Below are positions 20,114-29,501 of a stretch of 64,000 nucleotides of DNA, piece by piece. How positions within the stretch are numbered: position 1 is the first letter of the stretch; each line of letters starts with the position of its first letter. The position numbers and the translations under genes are program-made. A model generated the notes under the pieces. It was not told the origin of the DNA. It was given only the letters and a program-made list of their open reading frames with translations, and did not search any database. The stretch is from positions 1 to 64,000 of the forward strand of contig JADLFV010000084.1 of the NCBI GenBank assembly GCA_020849625.1. Reading direction: 5' to 3'. This DNA is from Phycisphaeraceae bacterium. GTDB lineage: Bacteria > Planctomycetota > Phycisphaerae > Phycisphaerales > Phycisphaeraceae.

Positions 20114-21088
20114 ATGCCCATTCGCTTTCACTGTGAATCGTGCGAGGCTCGCGTCAAAGTGCCAGCCGGGTCCGAGGGTCGGCGGGTCAAGTGTCCGCGT
20201 TGCGGGCATCTGCAGCGGGTGCCGCGGCACAGCGAACAACTGGTGACCGTGGGGGCTGGTTCGAGCGATCCCTCGGGTGATTCAGCCATGGGTCAGGACA
20301 GCGGCAGCTTCCAGGCTGTGCAGACCGAGCCGCCCGTGGAGCAGACGTCATCGAAGAAAAAGAAGATCGAGCTGGGCGACAGTCTCTCGGACCTGGCCAT
20401 GGACTTCGAGAAAGACATGACCCCGCCGCAGATGCAGCGCGACGAGCCGCCGGCCGACGAACGTGAGCCGGAGGTTGAGCAGACGGCCGAGCAATCTGAA
20501 CAGATGAGCCTGCTGGAGCAGCCTGAGCTGGAGGAGCAGCCGTTGCCGCAGGTTGAATCGCACCAGATCGCCGCAACCGCCGCCGCAACGGCCCCGCAAC
20601 TTGAGCAATCGTCCGTGGCGGAGGCCGGTTCATTGGCCGTCACTTCTCCTGCACCAGCCGAGGAGCCCGCGACACCACTCATCCAGACCACCGTGGCAGC
20701 ACCCGCCACCCAATTGCCCCCCGCGCCGCCGCCGCCGATCATGCTGAGCGGATCAGCCTCCCGTGCGACGGTGAAAGTCAGCGAACCTGCCGTTGAACCT
20801 GTCGCGGTCACCGCCGTCGCCGCTGTTGCAGCGACCCAAGAGCCTGAGTCATCACGTCCGCTGCGTCCAGCCCGTCACGTCAAGCCGTACACTGCGTTGA
20901 AGAACCTGGCCACGTTGCTGCGCGTCGCGCCGGCGGTGCTGATTCCCGTGGTGCTGTGGCACGTGCTGCAGACGGTGACCGTCAGCGGGGCGATCGTGAC
21001 GCTGATCAGCGGAGCGGCGATGGTGGCCATGACCTGGACGCTGGCGGAGATCGCCGATGCCGTGCGCGATCTGGCGCGGCGGGCCTGA
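20114..21088 (+). CDS. Zinc-ribbon membrane protein of unknown function
   Basis: A 324-residue protein. An N-terminal zinc ribbon has two CxxC pairs, CESC (about 8-11) and CPRC (about 29-32). About 200 residues of Glu/Gln/Ala/Pro-rich linker follow, then two membrane helices near the C-terminus (about 262-280 and 287-305). The ATG at 20114 is chosen over the TTG at 20108. The same plan (zinc ribbon, acidic linker, C-terminal membrane pair) occurs at 52148-52801. Function unknown; the ribbon resembles those in planctomycete MJ0042-type proteins. Confidence 0.75.
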   Translation: MPIRFHCESCEARVKVPAGSEGRRVKCPRCGHLQRVPRHSEQLVTVGAGSSDPSGDSAMGQDSGSFQAVQTEPPVEQTSSKKKKIELGDSLSDLAMDFEKDMTPPQMQRDEPPADEREPEVEQTAEQSEQMSLLEQPELEEQPLPQVESHQIAATAAATAPQLEQSSVAEAGSLAVTSPAPAEEPATPLIQTTVAAPATQLPPAPPPPIMLSGSASRATVKVSEPAVEPVAVTAVAAVAATQEPESSRPLRPARHVKPYTALKNLATLLRVAPAVLIPVVLWHVLQTVTVSGAIVTLISGAAMVAMTWTLAEIADAVRDLARRA

Positions 21089-21103
21089 GCGCCGACAGTG
21101 GGC

Positions 21104-22315
21104 ATGGATCAAACGGACAGCCAGGAGCAGAGACGCAGCAACCGGCGGGCGACCGCGGCGTGGTTTTGCCTGGTCGTCGCATTTGAATTGGTACTGGCAG
21201 CGAGTCTGGGACTGAATCGGCCGCTTTCGGGCGATGAGCAACACTTCGTTCATACGGTGCAGCAGTTCGCCACGGGACTGAACCTGCCGCTGCTGCGCAG
21301 CTACGAGGAGATGTCCGGGCCGCTGCCATTCATGCTCTACGCCGGCTGGGCCAGGCTGTTCGGCACGCACGTGGCGAGTCTGCGTCTCTGCTCGCTGCTG
21401 ATCGCGCTGCTGACGCACATGATGCTGTGGTGCTGGCTGTCGTCCGTGCTGGACAAGCCGGGCAAGGTGTGGTTCGCATCCTTGCTGCTGCTGTTGAATC
21501 CGTACATGGCGTATCTGAGTTTTTACGTTTACACGGACATGCTGGCCATGCTGGGGCTGGCGCTGGCGTTGTGGGCGTATGCGTGTCGGCGGCCGGTGCT
21601 GCTGAGCGCGGGTCTGGCCGTGGCGGTGCTCAGCCGGCAGTACCTGCTGTTCGCGGTGGCGGCGACGGGGGTGATAGCCGCGGGACAAATGTGGCGCGGC
21701 GAAAAGGCGGGACGGCAGATGCTGGCAGCCGCGGCAGTTTCGCTGCTGCCGCTGGCGGCCCTGGTGGCGCTGTGGCGCGGGCTGAGCCCGGACAACCAGA
21801 TGAAGTCGCTTTACGTGGACCAGATGCTCAGCTTTCATCCGACGTCATTGGTGGTTTACGTGGCGTGCGTGGCGCTGTACACGCTGCCGGTGCTGGCGTG
21901 GCGTTGGCGGATGCTGCTGGCTGATCGCGTGGCCTGGGTGAGCGCGGGGTGCATCGGCTGGGCATACCTGCTGTGGCCGGTGCGGGCTTCGCAGGTGTCG
22001 ATCACGGCAGGGTTTCAGACGGTGGGAGTATTTCATCGTCTGCTGAAGCTGTTAACGGACAGTCTGCTGCTTCAGGACGCGGCATGGTGCGCGTTCTGGG
22101 TGCTGGGTCTGGTGCTGCTGATCCACGTGGCGCGGGACTCACTGCGGCGACTGGTGGCGCAGCGCTGGGACCAGCTACAATACTGGAACGTGATGATTCT
22201 CTGGTTCTTTGCGGTCATGCCCCTGTCGTACCTGCACTGGGAGAAGTACGCGCTGCCGCTGCTGCCGGTGTTGATGGCGCGCCTGCTGGCAGATGGGGGG
22301 CGGCTGGAAGCATGA
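21104..22315 (+). CDS. Polytopic GT-C-like glycosyltransferase
   Basis: A 403-residue membrane protein with about ten helices. An acidic pair sits in the first external loop (RPLSGDEQHFVHT, about 39-51), the usual position of the catalytic acidic motif in GT-C glycosyltransferases that use lipid-linked sugars; MSGPLPFMLYAGWARL follows. ALG10-like or PMT-like enzymes are the closest comparison I can make, without certainty. The stop overlaps the next start (ATGA at 22312), so the two membrane proteins are made together. Confidence 0.65.
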   Translation: MDQTDSQEQRRSNRRATAAWFCLVVAFELVLAASLGLNRPLSGDEQHFVHTVQQFATGLNLPLLRSYEEMSGPLPFMLYAGWARLFGTHVASLRLCSLLIALLTHMMLWCWLSSVLDKPGKVWFASLLLLLNPYMAYLSFYVYTDMLAMLGLALALWAYACRRPVLLSAGLAVAVLSRQYLLFAVAATGVIAAGQMWRGEKAGRQMLAAAAVSLLPLAALVALWRGLSPDNQMKSLYVDQMLSFHPTSLVVYVACVALYTLPVLAWRWRMLLADRVAWVSAGCIGWAYLLWPVRASQVSITAGFQTVGVFHRLLKLLTDSLLLQDAAWCAFWVLGLVLLIHVARDSLRRLVAQRWDQLQYWNVMILWFFAVMPLSYLHWEKYALPLLPVLMARLLADGGRLEA

Positions 22316-24306
22316 TGAGCACGGCCGGCGCTGACAACACGACGATTCACCGCGCCGACAAGACCCTGCTGCACCGGCTGCTGCCGGCACTGGTGCTGGT
22401 GGTGGTGGCGACAGGTCTGTATCTGAATACGCTGCCAGGCCCGTTCATCTTCGACGACGAGCCGAACATCTCCGCCGACAAAAGCCTGCGTGATCTGCCG
22501 CAGGTGACGCAGCAGACGATGCTGGACATGGTGCGACTGCACCCCGGTACCCTGCGGCCGCTCACTCGATGGACGCTGGCGGTCAACTGCGCCATCGACG
22601 GGTTGGAGCCGCGCGGGTATCACCTGTTCAACCTGCTGGTGCACGCGGCGGCAGGGCTGGCGCTGTTCGGGGTGGTGCGGCGGACACTGCTGCTGCCGCG
22701 CTGGGCGCCGCACCTGGCCGCCCACGCACACTGGTGGGCGTTCGCGGTGGCACTGCTGTGGGTGGCCCATCCGCTGAACACGCAGGCGGTGACCTACATC
22801 ATCCAGCGCGGCGAGTCGCTGATGGCCGCATTCTTCCTGGCATCGATGTACGCGGCGATCCGGCAGTGGCAGTCGCCGACGAGCACGGGACGCTGGTTGT
22901 GGGCGATCGCCTGCGTGGCGGCGGCGCTGCTGGCGACGTGGTCGAAGGAAGTGGCGATCGTTCTGCCGGGGGTGTTGCTGGCCTACGACTGGGTGATGTT
23001 GCGGCCGGGCTCGCTGAAGGCGTGGCTGCGGCGGCGCGGGGCGTTGACGGCGGCGCTGTGCCTGGTCAGTGCCTGGCTGATGCTGCGCTCATTGGGGACG
23101 GCGACGCAGGAGGGCTCATCGGCGGGATTCGGGTTGCCGGTGGTGGGGCCGTTTGGATACCTGATTTCGCAGTCTGGGGTGATCCTGCACTACCTGCGCC
23201 TGGCATTCTGGCCGGACGTGCTGGTTCTGGATTACTTCTGGATGCCTGCGATTCCGCACGACACGCCGTCGCCGTACGTGACGACGCTGGTGATGCGTTT
23301 CGTGTTCTGGCAATCGCTTGCGATCGGTGGACTGTTGATCGCGTCGCTGATCGGCCTGATCCGGCGTCAGTGGTGGGCGTTCTGCGGCGTGGCGTTCTTC
23401 ATGATCCTGGCTCCGACCTCCAGCGTGATGCCCATCGCGGACCTGGCGGTGGAGCATCGCATGTATCTGCCGCTGACCTGCGTGGTGGCGATAGTGGTGA
23501 TCGCGGCAGGCCTGCTGATTCGCTGGATAGCGCCGAGCAAGGCGGCCAAGATCGGGGCGGCGATATTGATCCTGACCACTGCGGCCCTCGGCTCGCGCAC
23601 GGTGATCCGCAACTTCGATTACCTGTCGCCGATTCATCTGTGGGACAAGATGGTGATCGATCGTCCGGACAATCCCCGGGCCTGGCAGAACCTCGGGGCG
23701 CTGCTGTTGGCTGACGGCCGGGAGGATGAGGCGCTGTTTTGCTTCGAGCGTGTGTTGAGCATCCTGCCCAACTACGCAGCCGCCCACGCGGGACTGGGCG
23801 ACATCTACCTGGGGCGAAGCGATGCCGCACGGGCGATCGCGCATTACGAGTCAGCCGTCGCAATCGACCCGCAGAGCCCTGCCTTTCATTATGACTTCGG
23901 CCGGGCCTTGCTGGTGGTGGGGCAGACGGACAAAGCGCAGCAGGAGTTGTCGAAGGCAATCGAATTGCAGCCGATCTATCCCAGGGCTTACAACAACCTG
24001 GGGCTGCTGTACCTTTATCAGGGTAAGCTGAACGAGGCGATCGCCAACCTGGAGTTGTCCATTTCTCAGGACCCCGAGCAGCCGGAGGCGTACGTGAACC
24101 TCGCCACCGCCTACGAGCGCCGCGGCCAACCGGATCGGGCGGTTGATGCGATCCGCCAGGCGATCGATGCAGCACAGCGTGCCCATGACGATCCGCAGCA
24201 GAAGGAGAAGCTGGACGCCCGGCAGCAGGAGCAGCGGATGCAGAAGCTCAAGGCTCGTCTGGAAGAACTGAGCGAGAAAGCCGGGCCAGCACCTGCTTCG
24301 CCGTGA
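22312..24306 (+). CDS. TMTC-like membrane protein with C-terminal TPR repeats
   Basis: A 664-residue protein. About ten membrane helices (about 18-430) carry the motif FIFDDEPNI at about 46-54, matching the DD motif of TMTC and other GT-C O-mannosyltransferases. At least four TPR units follow from about 455 to 620 (WQNLGALLLADGREDEALFC; AHAGLGDIYLGRSDAARAI; YNNLGLLYLYQGKLNEAIAN; YVNLATAYERRGQPDRAVDA). The tail is a charged helix. It overlaps the upstream GT-C gene by four bases and converges on queG with a 59-base overlap. Protein glycosylation outside the inner membrane is inferred. Confidence 0.78.
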   Translation: MMSTAGADNTTIHRADKTLLHRLLPALVLVVVATGLYLNTLPGPFIFDDEPNISADKSLRDLPQVTQQTMLDMVRLHPGTLRPLTRWTLAVNCAIDGLEPRGYHLFNLLVHAAAGLALFGVVRRTLLLPRWAPHLAAHAHWWAFAVALLWVAHPLNTQAVTYIIQRGESLMAAFFLASMYAAIRQWQSPTSTGRWLWAIACVAAALLATWSKEVAIVLPGVLLAYDWVMLRPGSLKAWLRRRGALTAALCLVSAWLMLRSLGTATQEGSSAGFGLPVVGPFGYLISQSGVILHYLRLAFWPDVLVLDYFWMPAIPHDTPSPYVTTLVMRFVFWQSLAIGGLLIASLIGLIRRQWWAFCGVAFFMILAPTSSVMPIADLAVEHRMYLPLTCVVAIVVIAAGLLIRWIAPSKAAKIGAAILILTTAALGSRTVIRNFDYLSPIHLWDKMVIDRPDNPRAWQNLGALLLADGREDEALFCFERVLSILPNYAAAHAGLGDIYLGRSDAARAIAHYESAVAIDPQSPAFHYDFGRALLVVGQTDKAQQELSKAIELQPIYPRAYNNLGLLYLYQGKLNEAIANLELSISQDPEQPEAYVNLATAYERRGQPDRAVDAIRQAIDAAQRAHDDPQQKEKLDARQQEQRMQKLKARLEELSEKAGPAPASP

Positions 24307-25375
24307 GCCGCACCAGTTCGCATTCGGTTTCATCATCAGCGATCTGGGTGATGCGTTGCTTCAGGTGATTCCAAGTGGCGGGAGCCGGCCCTTCGCTGCG
24401 CTCAGAGCTCGGCGTCGCTAGCTTTTTGAGCAGATTCCCCGCTGCGATCAGGGCGTTGCGTTTCATCATGTCCAGCTTGATGCGCTTCAGGGCGCTGCGT
24501 TGAAAAGCGGCGCGGCGATCGTTTTCGCTCCAACCCAGCACCGCCAGCAGATCGAAGCTTTTTCCCCTGTTCTCCGCCCTCTGCCCTCCGCCATTCCGGG
24601 GGTCCGCCTTCTGATTAAACGGACAAACCTCCTGGCACACATCGCAACCGGCAATCCAGTCGCCCATCATCGGCTGCAGATCGGGAGCAATGGGGCCGCG
24701 ATGCTCGATGGTCAGATAGCTGATGCAGCGCGAGGCATCGAGGCTGTAGCCCTCGGGCGCGATGCAGCGGGTGGGGCAGGCGTCGATGCAGCGCGTGCAG
24801 GCGCCGCAGTGGTCCGGCATGGGTTGATCGCGGGGCGTCATCTCCAGCGTGGTGACGATCGTGCCCAGCAACAGATAGGAACCACCATTCCGGGGACCAT
24901 TTCGGGGGTGGGGGTGAATGGTCAGCGTGTGTTTGCCGATCCAGCCAAGCCCGGCCCGCACCGCGTGCTCTCGCTCAAGGATCGGCGCGGTATCCACCGT
25001 GGTGCGGAACTGATGCCCGGGATGTTCAGACGCCAGCGCATCAGCCAGCTTGTGCAACCGCTTCCTGATGGTTTTGTGGTAATCATCGCCCCAGGCGTAA
25101 CGAGCGACTCGGCCTCTCGTAACTTGCGGCTCATGGCTCGCGGCTGATTCGTACCGATCGGCCGCGACGATGATAGTTTTTGCTCCCGGAAGAAGCATCG
25201 CCGGGTCCAGTCGCGTTTCAAGATTACGGGCCAGGTAATCCATCGAGCCGTGCTTGCCGTCAGCCAGCCACTGACGAATGAACGTTTCGCGCTCGCTGCG
25301 CTGGGCGCGGCAGACGCCGATCAGGTCGAAGCCGAGTTGCGTGCCGAGTTCGATGGCCCGGCGAGTGGGGTCCAT
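24248..25375 (-). CDS. queG: Epoxyqueuosine reductase
   Basis: Last step of queuosine tRNA-modification synthesis, using cobalamin and two [4Fe-4S] clusters. It has 375 residues. Cluster motifs are CGACTRCIDACP (about 188-199) and CDVCQEVCPFNQ (about 238-249). The substrate region GWIGKHTLTI is present. Three spots look like repeat DNA read in frame: HPRNGPRNGG (about 157-166), DPRNGGGQRAENRG after the second cluster, and TPSSERSEGPAPAT near the C-terminus, the last being the repeat core seen at 19873. The 3' end overlaps the TPR gene by 59 bases. Confidence 0.94.
   Translation of the reverse strand: MDPTRRAIELGTQLGFDLIGVCRAQRSERETFIRQWLADGKHGSMDYLARNLETRLDPAMLLPGAKTIIVAADRYESAASHEPQVTRGRVARYAWGDDYHKTIRKRLHKLADALASEHPGHQFRTTVDTAPILEREHAVRAGLGWIGKHTLTIHPHPRNGPRNGGSYLLLGTIVTTLEMTPRDQPMPDHCGACTRCIDACPTRCIAPEGYSLDASRCISYLTIEHRGPIAPDLQPMMGDWIAGCDVCQEVCPFNQKADPRNGGGQRAENRGKSFDLLAVLGWSENDRRAAFQRSALKRIKLDMMKRNALIAAGNLLKKLATPSSERSEGPAPATWNHLKQRITQIADDETECELVRLTAKQVLARLSRSVLPDEP
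24382..24420. repeat. Partial copy of the 19873-type repeat inside queG
   Basis: GGAGCCGGCCCTTCG...CTCAGAGCTCGGCGTCGC matches the right arm of the large inverted repeat after fabI (CGGCCCTTCG...CTCAGGGCTCGGCGTCGC) but is shorter. It is translated on the minus strand as part of QueG. Confidence 0.7.
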
Positions 25376-25393
25376 GCGGATAGTGTAGGACAG

Positions 25394-27898
25394 TCAGAAA
25401 ACTTCACCGGGCGTCAGCGTATCCGATGGGTGGTCCAGTTCAGGATCAAGGTAGCGTCGCTGGGCGTGGCGCAGGAGCAGGACGCTGCCCGCGCCCAGCA
25501 GCAACAGACCGGCCGGCTCGGGAATGACCACGGTGTCCAGTGCTTGCGTAAAACTGATGTCCGCACCGGTGCCGTAGCCCCAGTTGTCAGCGAGGGCCTG
25601 CAGGTCAGCCAGGTCCACGTAATAGTCGCCGTTGAAATTGCATTTCGACCACAGGCCCGTAGTGGCGTGCCAGTTGTCGCCCAGGTCCTGCAGATCAGAC
25701 AGGTTGACGATGCCATCGAGGTTGGCGTCTCCCGGCACGGCGGCGGTGATGGTCACCTTCGTCGCGGTGTAAATGACCGCCAGGCCGAGCTGATTGCTGA
25801 CCATTACGCCGTCGATGCTGCTGAAGCTGCCGCTGATCGATGATGCGGTGAGGATATCGAAGCTGTCGCCAAGATCGGGCACATAGCCGGGCATCAAAGA
25901 GAGGCTGAGCTTGCCGTCCAGTTCCGCGGCACCGGTGACGGTTAACTTGTCCACGTCGCTGGCCTGATCGCCGTTGATGTCGATCAGCAGGGCGCTGTCG
26001 CCGGTGAGTTTCAGCTTGCCGTCAATGGTCAGTTCGCCCGGTGAATTGCCCGGCGAAATGGCGCCGGAGTTTCTCACGTCGCTGTAGATGGTGCCGACGC
26101 CGCTGATGGTGCCCCCGTTTCCAATGCCGTATTCCACCTCGGGGCCGTGAACCGTCGTGATCGTGCCGTGATCGAGGAGGATGGCTGATTGGCCTGATGG
26201 GCCAAAAGGTGAGTACAATACGACGTCATGGCACGTGACGCTTCCACCGTCGCTGATGGTCAGGATGCCGCCGCCGGCCGTTCCGATTTGAATGTTGTAA
26301 GCGGTCCAGGTCGAACCCGCGCCGTCCACGGTGACCGCTCCCGCGCCCGGAGTTTTTGGCGCGCCGATCTCACCGGTATAAGTGGTCGTCACACTGCCGC
26401 CGTTGCTGATTGTCAGGCTGCTTGAACCGCTGAAACTGACATACTCATTGGTCCACGTCGAGCCGGCGCCGTCCACGACCACGTCACCCTTAACCAGTGC
26501 GATCCAGCTTGACAGGTGCCCGCCGTTTCTGATGGTGACGCTGCCGGTGCTGTGATAGGCATTGGCGACAAACAGGAAACGATCGATGCTCATGCTCGAT
26601 CCTGGGCCGTCAATGCTGACGGAGCCTGAGCCTTCCCGGCCCCCAACCGTCACATTGTGATAGCTCGTCACGTTGCCGCCGGCACTGATGTTCAATTCAC
26701 CGGTGACGCCGTCGGCCAGTCCGATTTCAATGTCGTTCGCGTACCACGTGGATCCAACTCCATCCACGTTCACCGAGCCGGACGATCCTTCCATCTCACC
26801 GATCTTGCCGACGCCGCTGGACAAGCTTCCGCCGTTGCTGATCTGCACCTGGCCGGTCCCTTCGTATCCGACGTGCAGGGTTGACATCGTCCACGTCGAA
26901 CCATCGACCGCAACTGTGCCCGATGCCCCGGCATTCCTGCCGACGTAGCCCTGCTGGTTGGACACTTTGCCGCCGCCGGTAATCGTCAAGTCGCCCGAGC
27001 CGGATTCGCCCACGGACAGGTCGGTGGCGTGGGTCCAGGTTGATTCATTCCCGCTGACCGTCACCTGGCCCGATGAGCCGGCAGCGTAACCGATGTTACC
27101 GTTATCGTCGGACACCACCGCCTTATTGCTGATCGTCAGGTGGCCCGTTCCTTCGTAACCGATATGCAGATTGGATGTGTTGCTCCACATTGAGTCGAAA
27201 CCATCCACGGTGGTATGGCCGACGGCTCCCGCGTTCCTGCCCACGTAAGCGGCAGCGCTGCTGAGGACCGCGCCGACCTCGATGAGCAGAGTGCCCGACC
27301 CGCTGTTACCCACGTACAGCGTATCGGCGAGATTCCACTGGGAACTGGTTGTCGATAGCTTGACCTCGCCGGTTGACCCGTTCGTGCGGCCGATGCTCGC
27401 GCTGGTGCTGGTGAGCGTGCCGCCACTGATCCACAGATGCGCGGATTGACCCGCCATGCCACCGACGACGAAGGAGCCTTCCAGCTCCAGTGAGGTTGTG
27501 GCGTATTCGTGACCCTGTAAACCAAACAGGATGGTGCCATCATTCACGAAGAGTTGATCGGTGGTGACGTCGGATGCGAAGGTCACGATCTGCGTGGCGT
27601 TCTGAGGAAAGATGGCCAAGTCGAGTGGGCCGGGCACGACAGGGCCAACGGCGCTGACCCAGTTGTTCGCATCATTGAATGAACCTCCCGCCAAGCTGTT
27701 CCAATAGATGACCAGCGGCGCGGCTGTCGGCGTGGCGCTTTCACTCAGATCACCATCGCGTGATAACCCCGTGTCATCGCCGGCAGAATCAGCGGATGCC
27801 GCCGTGCTCAGCGTCAGCACAACGCAGAGGCTGACTGTGAATGCCGCATGCGTGATGAGGCCGTGATGACCGACTCGACCTGCCTGATTGTTCTTCAT
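25394..27898 (-). CDS. Giant surface protein with T5SS/PEP-CTERM-associated repeats
   Basis: An exported protein of 834 residues. The ATG at 27898 gives a signal peptide (AAFTVSLCVVLTLSTAASA); longer starts add an unlikely leader. About eight repeats of the T5SS/PEP-CTERM-associated type follow (TVDGAGSTW, then xIGxxGxGxLTISNGGSV), which form a beta-helix. Then comes a short autotransporter-like block (GTISGVGTIYSDVRNSGAIS), two dockerin-like repeats (GDANLDGIVNLSDLQ; NGDYYVDLADLQ) and VVIPEPAGLLLLGAGSVLLL with basic HAQRR. About 18 further residues trail the PEP-CTERM segment, which normally ends the protein. Likely a surface or matrix protein. Confidence 0.88.
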   Translation of the reverse strand: MKNNQAGRVGHHGLITHAAFTVSLCVVLTLSTAASADSAGDDTGLSRDGDLSESATPTAAPLVIYWNSLAGGSFNDANNWVSAVGPVVPGPLDLAIFPQNATQIVTFASDVTTDQLFVNDGTILFGLQGHEYATTSLELEGSFVVGGMAGQSAHLWISGGTLTSTSASIGRTNGSTGEVKLSTTSSQWNLADTLYVGNSGSGTLLIEVGAVLSSAAAYVGRNAGAVGHTTVDGFDSMWSNTSNLHIGYEGTGHLTISNKAVVSDDNGNIGYAAGSSGQVTVSGNESTWTHATDLSVGESGSGDLTITGGGKVSNQQGYVGRNAGASGTVAVDGSTWTMSTLHVGYEGTGQVQISNGGSLSSGVGKIGEMEGSSGSVNVDGVGSTWYANDIEIGLADGVTGELNISAGGNVTSYHNVTVGGREGSGSVSIDGPGSSMSIDRFLFVANAYHSTGSVTIRNGGHLSSWIALVKGDVVVDGAGSTWTNEYVSFSGSSSLTISNGGSVTTTYTGEIGAPKTPGAGAVTVDGAGSTWTAYNIQIGTAGGGILTISDGGSVTCHDVVLYSPFGPSGQSAILLDHGTITTVHGPEVEYGIGNGGTISGVGTIYSDVRNSGAISPGNSPGELTIDGKLKLTGDSALLIDINGDQASDVDKLTVTGAAELDGKLSLSLMPGYVPDLGDSFDILTASSISGSFSSIDGVMVSNQLGLAVIYTATKVTITAAVPGDANLDGIVNLSDLQDLGDNWHATTGLWSKCNFNGDYYVDLADLQALADNWGYGTGADISFTQALDTVVIPEPAGLLLLGAGSVLLLRHAQRRYLDPELDHPSDTLTPGEVF

Positions 27899-28338
27899 GA
27901 TTCCCTGCTCCATGGCTGAAAGCGGGGCCAGGGTGAGTCGGTCATACGATTTTGTGACCACCGGCGACTGCCCCGAAGTTGAGCCTGCATACGGACAGAT
28001 ACGAGATATTATTGCCAACACCGGCATGAATGTTCAATAGCTACACAGGCAGATGTCGCAACATCAGGGAAATATGTGGGTGCTATGCTGGAACCACTCC
28101 AGCCCGCGCAGTTTCTTGAACAGCGCGGACACAAGAGCAATATCCATCCGAACGCCGTCAGCTACAACGACTACAGCCCCGGGATCACGATGCGGTTGAT
28201 CTGGCCATTGTGATCGGCATCGTGTCGTGGGGCGGCGAGTCAACGCTAATCCTGCTCGGGACAAGGATTTCGGGATGCCTTGAAGGCGGCCGAGGTCGAG
28301 GCGTTGACGCTTCGGCGGCAGGCGGTGACAATGCGGCC
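27899..28338. other. Non-coding gap between divergent genes
   Basis: 440 bases between the start of the giant surface protein and gpsA. Both promoters should lie here. On the minus strand a short stretch (28171-28225) reads HDADHNGQINRIVIPGL to a stop, and another frame reads VRMDIALVSALFKKLRGLEWF (about 28090-28150). They are in different frames and have no start, so at most they are gene remnants. I see no repeat hairpin here. Confidence 0.4.
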
Positions 28339-29376
28339 ATGACAGGAAAAAAGCAACATATCGCCATCATCGGCGACGGCTCCATGGCCACCGTGCTGGC
28401 GATGCTGCTGGATAGTCGGGGTTTTGCCGTCACCATCTGGGGCGCTTTTCCCGACTACATCGACGCCCTGATCCAGACCCGCGAGAACCGCCGCTATCTG
28501 CCCGGTTATCGCCTGCCGCAGGCCATTCGCTTCACCGCCGATCCGGCCGCGGTCTTCGACGGGGCGGACCTGATCGTCAGTGCGATTCCCACGCAGTTCA
28601 TCCGTCCGACCTGGACAAAACTGGCTGAACATCTGCCGCAGGGTGTGGGCATTGTGTCGGTGGCCAAGGGCATCGAGACGGACACGCTGCTGCGGCCGAC
28701 GCAGGTGATCGCCGACGTGATCGCGGGGACCGCTGACGACCCGGATCGGGCAGCCCGGCCATTGGCGTCGATGTGCGGACCGTCAGTGGCTCACGAACTG
28801 GCCCGATGTCTGCCCGCCACGGTGTGCGCCGCGTGTGATGATGAAACATTCGCGCAGCGCGTGCAGGAGATGTTCACCACGCAATGGTTCCGTGTTTACA
28901 CGCACGATGATCTGCTGGGCGTGGAGTTGGCGGGAGCGACCAAGAACGTCATCGCCCTTGCGGCCGGCATCATCGACGGCTTGCAGGCGGGCAACAATGC
29001 CAAAAGCGCCTTGCTCAGCCGCGGCCTGGCGGAAATCACACGACTCGGTGTGGCCATGGGCGCTTCAGCCCAGACTTTCTTCGGCCTGACCGGCGTGGGC
29101 GACCTGGCGACGACCTGCTTCTCACCGACCGGCCGCAATCGCACCTGCGGCGAGCAACTGGGAAAAGGGCGTAAACTGGACGATGTGCTCGCGGGCATTC
29201 CGGGGGTGGTCGAAGGCGTGCCCACGACCAAAGCGGTGGTGCGACTGGCTCAGAAATATCGCGTGGAGATGCCGATCACCGAAGCGGTCAACGCGGTGCT
29301 GTTCGAGTCGATGGACCCCATCGAAGCGATCGGCCGCCTGATGAGCCGGCGGATGAAGTCGGAACGTATCGGGTAG
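28339..29376 (+). CDS. gpsA: Glycerol-3-phosphate dehydrogenase [NAD(P)+]
   Basis: Interconverts DHAP and sn-glycerol 3-phosphate, supplying the phospholipid backbone. The 345-residue protein starts at 28339. It has the dinucleotide motif IAIIGDGSMATVLA (about 7-20, with GDGSMA where GxGxxG/A is usual), SVAKGIE, the active-site LAGATKNVIALAAG with catalytic Lys (about 202-215) and GLTGVGDLATTCFSPTGRNR. Together with glpF and glpK nearby it links the triose pool to glycerol. Confidence 0.95.
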   Translation: MTGKKQHIAIIGDGSMATVLAMLLDSRGFAVTIWGAFPDYIDALIQTRENRRYLPGYRLPQAIRFTADPAAVFDGADLIVSAIPTQFIRPTWTKLAEHLPQGVGIVSVAKGIETDTLLRPTQVIADVIAGTADDPDRAARPLASMCGPSVAHELARCLPATVCAACDDETFAQRVQEMFTTQWFRVYTHDDLLGVELAGATKNVIALAAGIIDGLQAGNNAKSALLSRGLAEITRLGVAMGASAQTFFGLTGVGDLATTCFSPTGRNRTCGEQLGKGRKLDDVLAGIPGVVEGVPTTKAVVRLAQKYRVEMPITEAVNAVLFESMDPIEAIGRLMSRRMKSERIG

Positions 29377-29411
29377 GCCAATGCTCTCCAACAATCCAAC
29401 AGCCCAACAGC

Positions 29412-29467
29412 CGGGCCGCTACGCGGCCCTGGCGACCAGGATCGCGTAGCGATCCGGCTACAGGGCT
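29412..29467. repeat. Twin hairpin between convergent gpsA and xylB
   Basis: GGGCCGCTACGCGGCCC and GGATCGCGTAGCGATCC are two adjacent perfect hairpins. They may end transcription from either side, but neither is followed by a T-run. Confidence 0.65.
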
Positions 29468-29501
29468 ACAGATCACGTGCAGAACCACGACGCTCGTTGC
29501 T

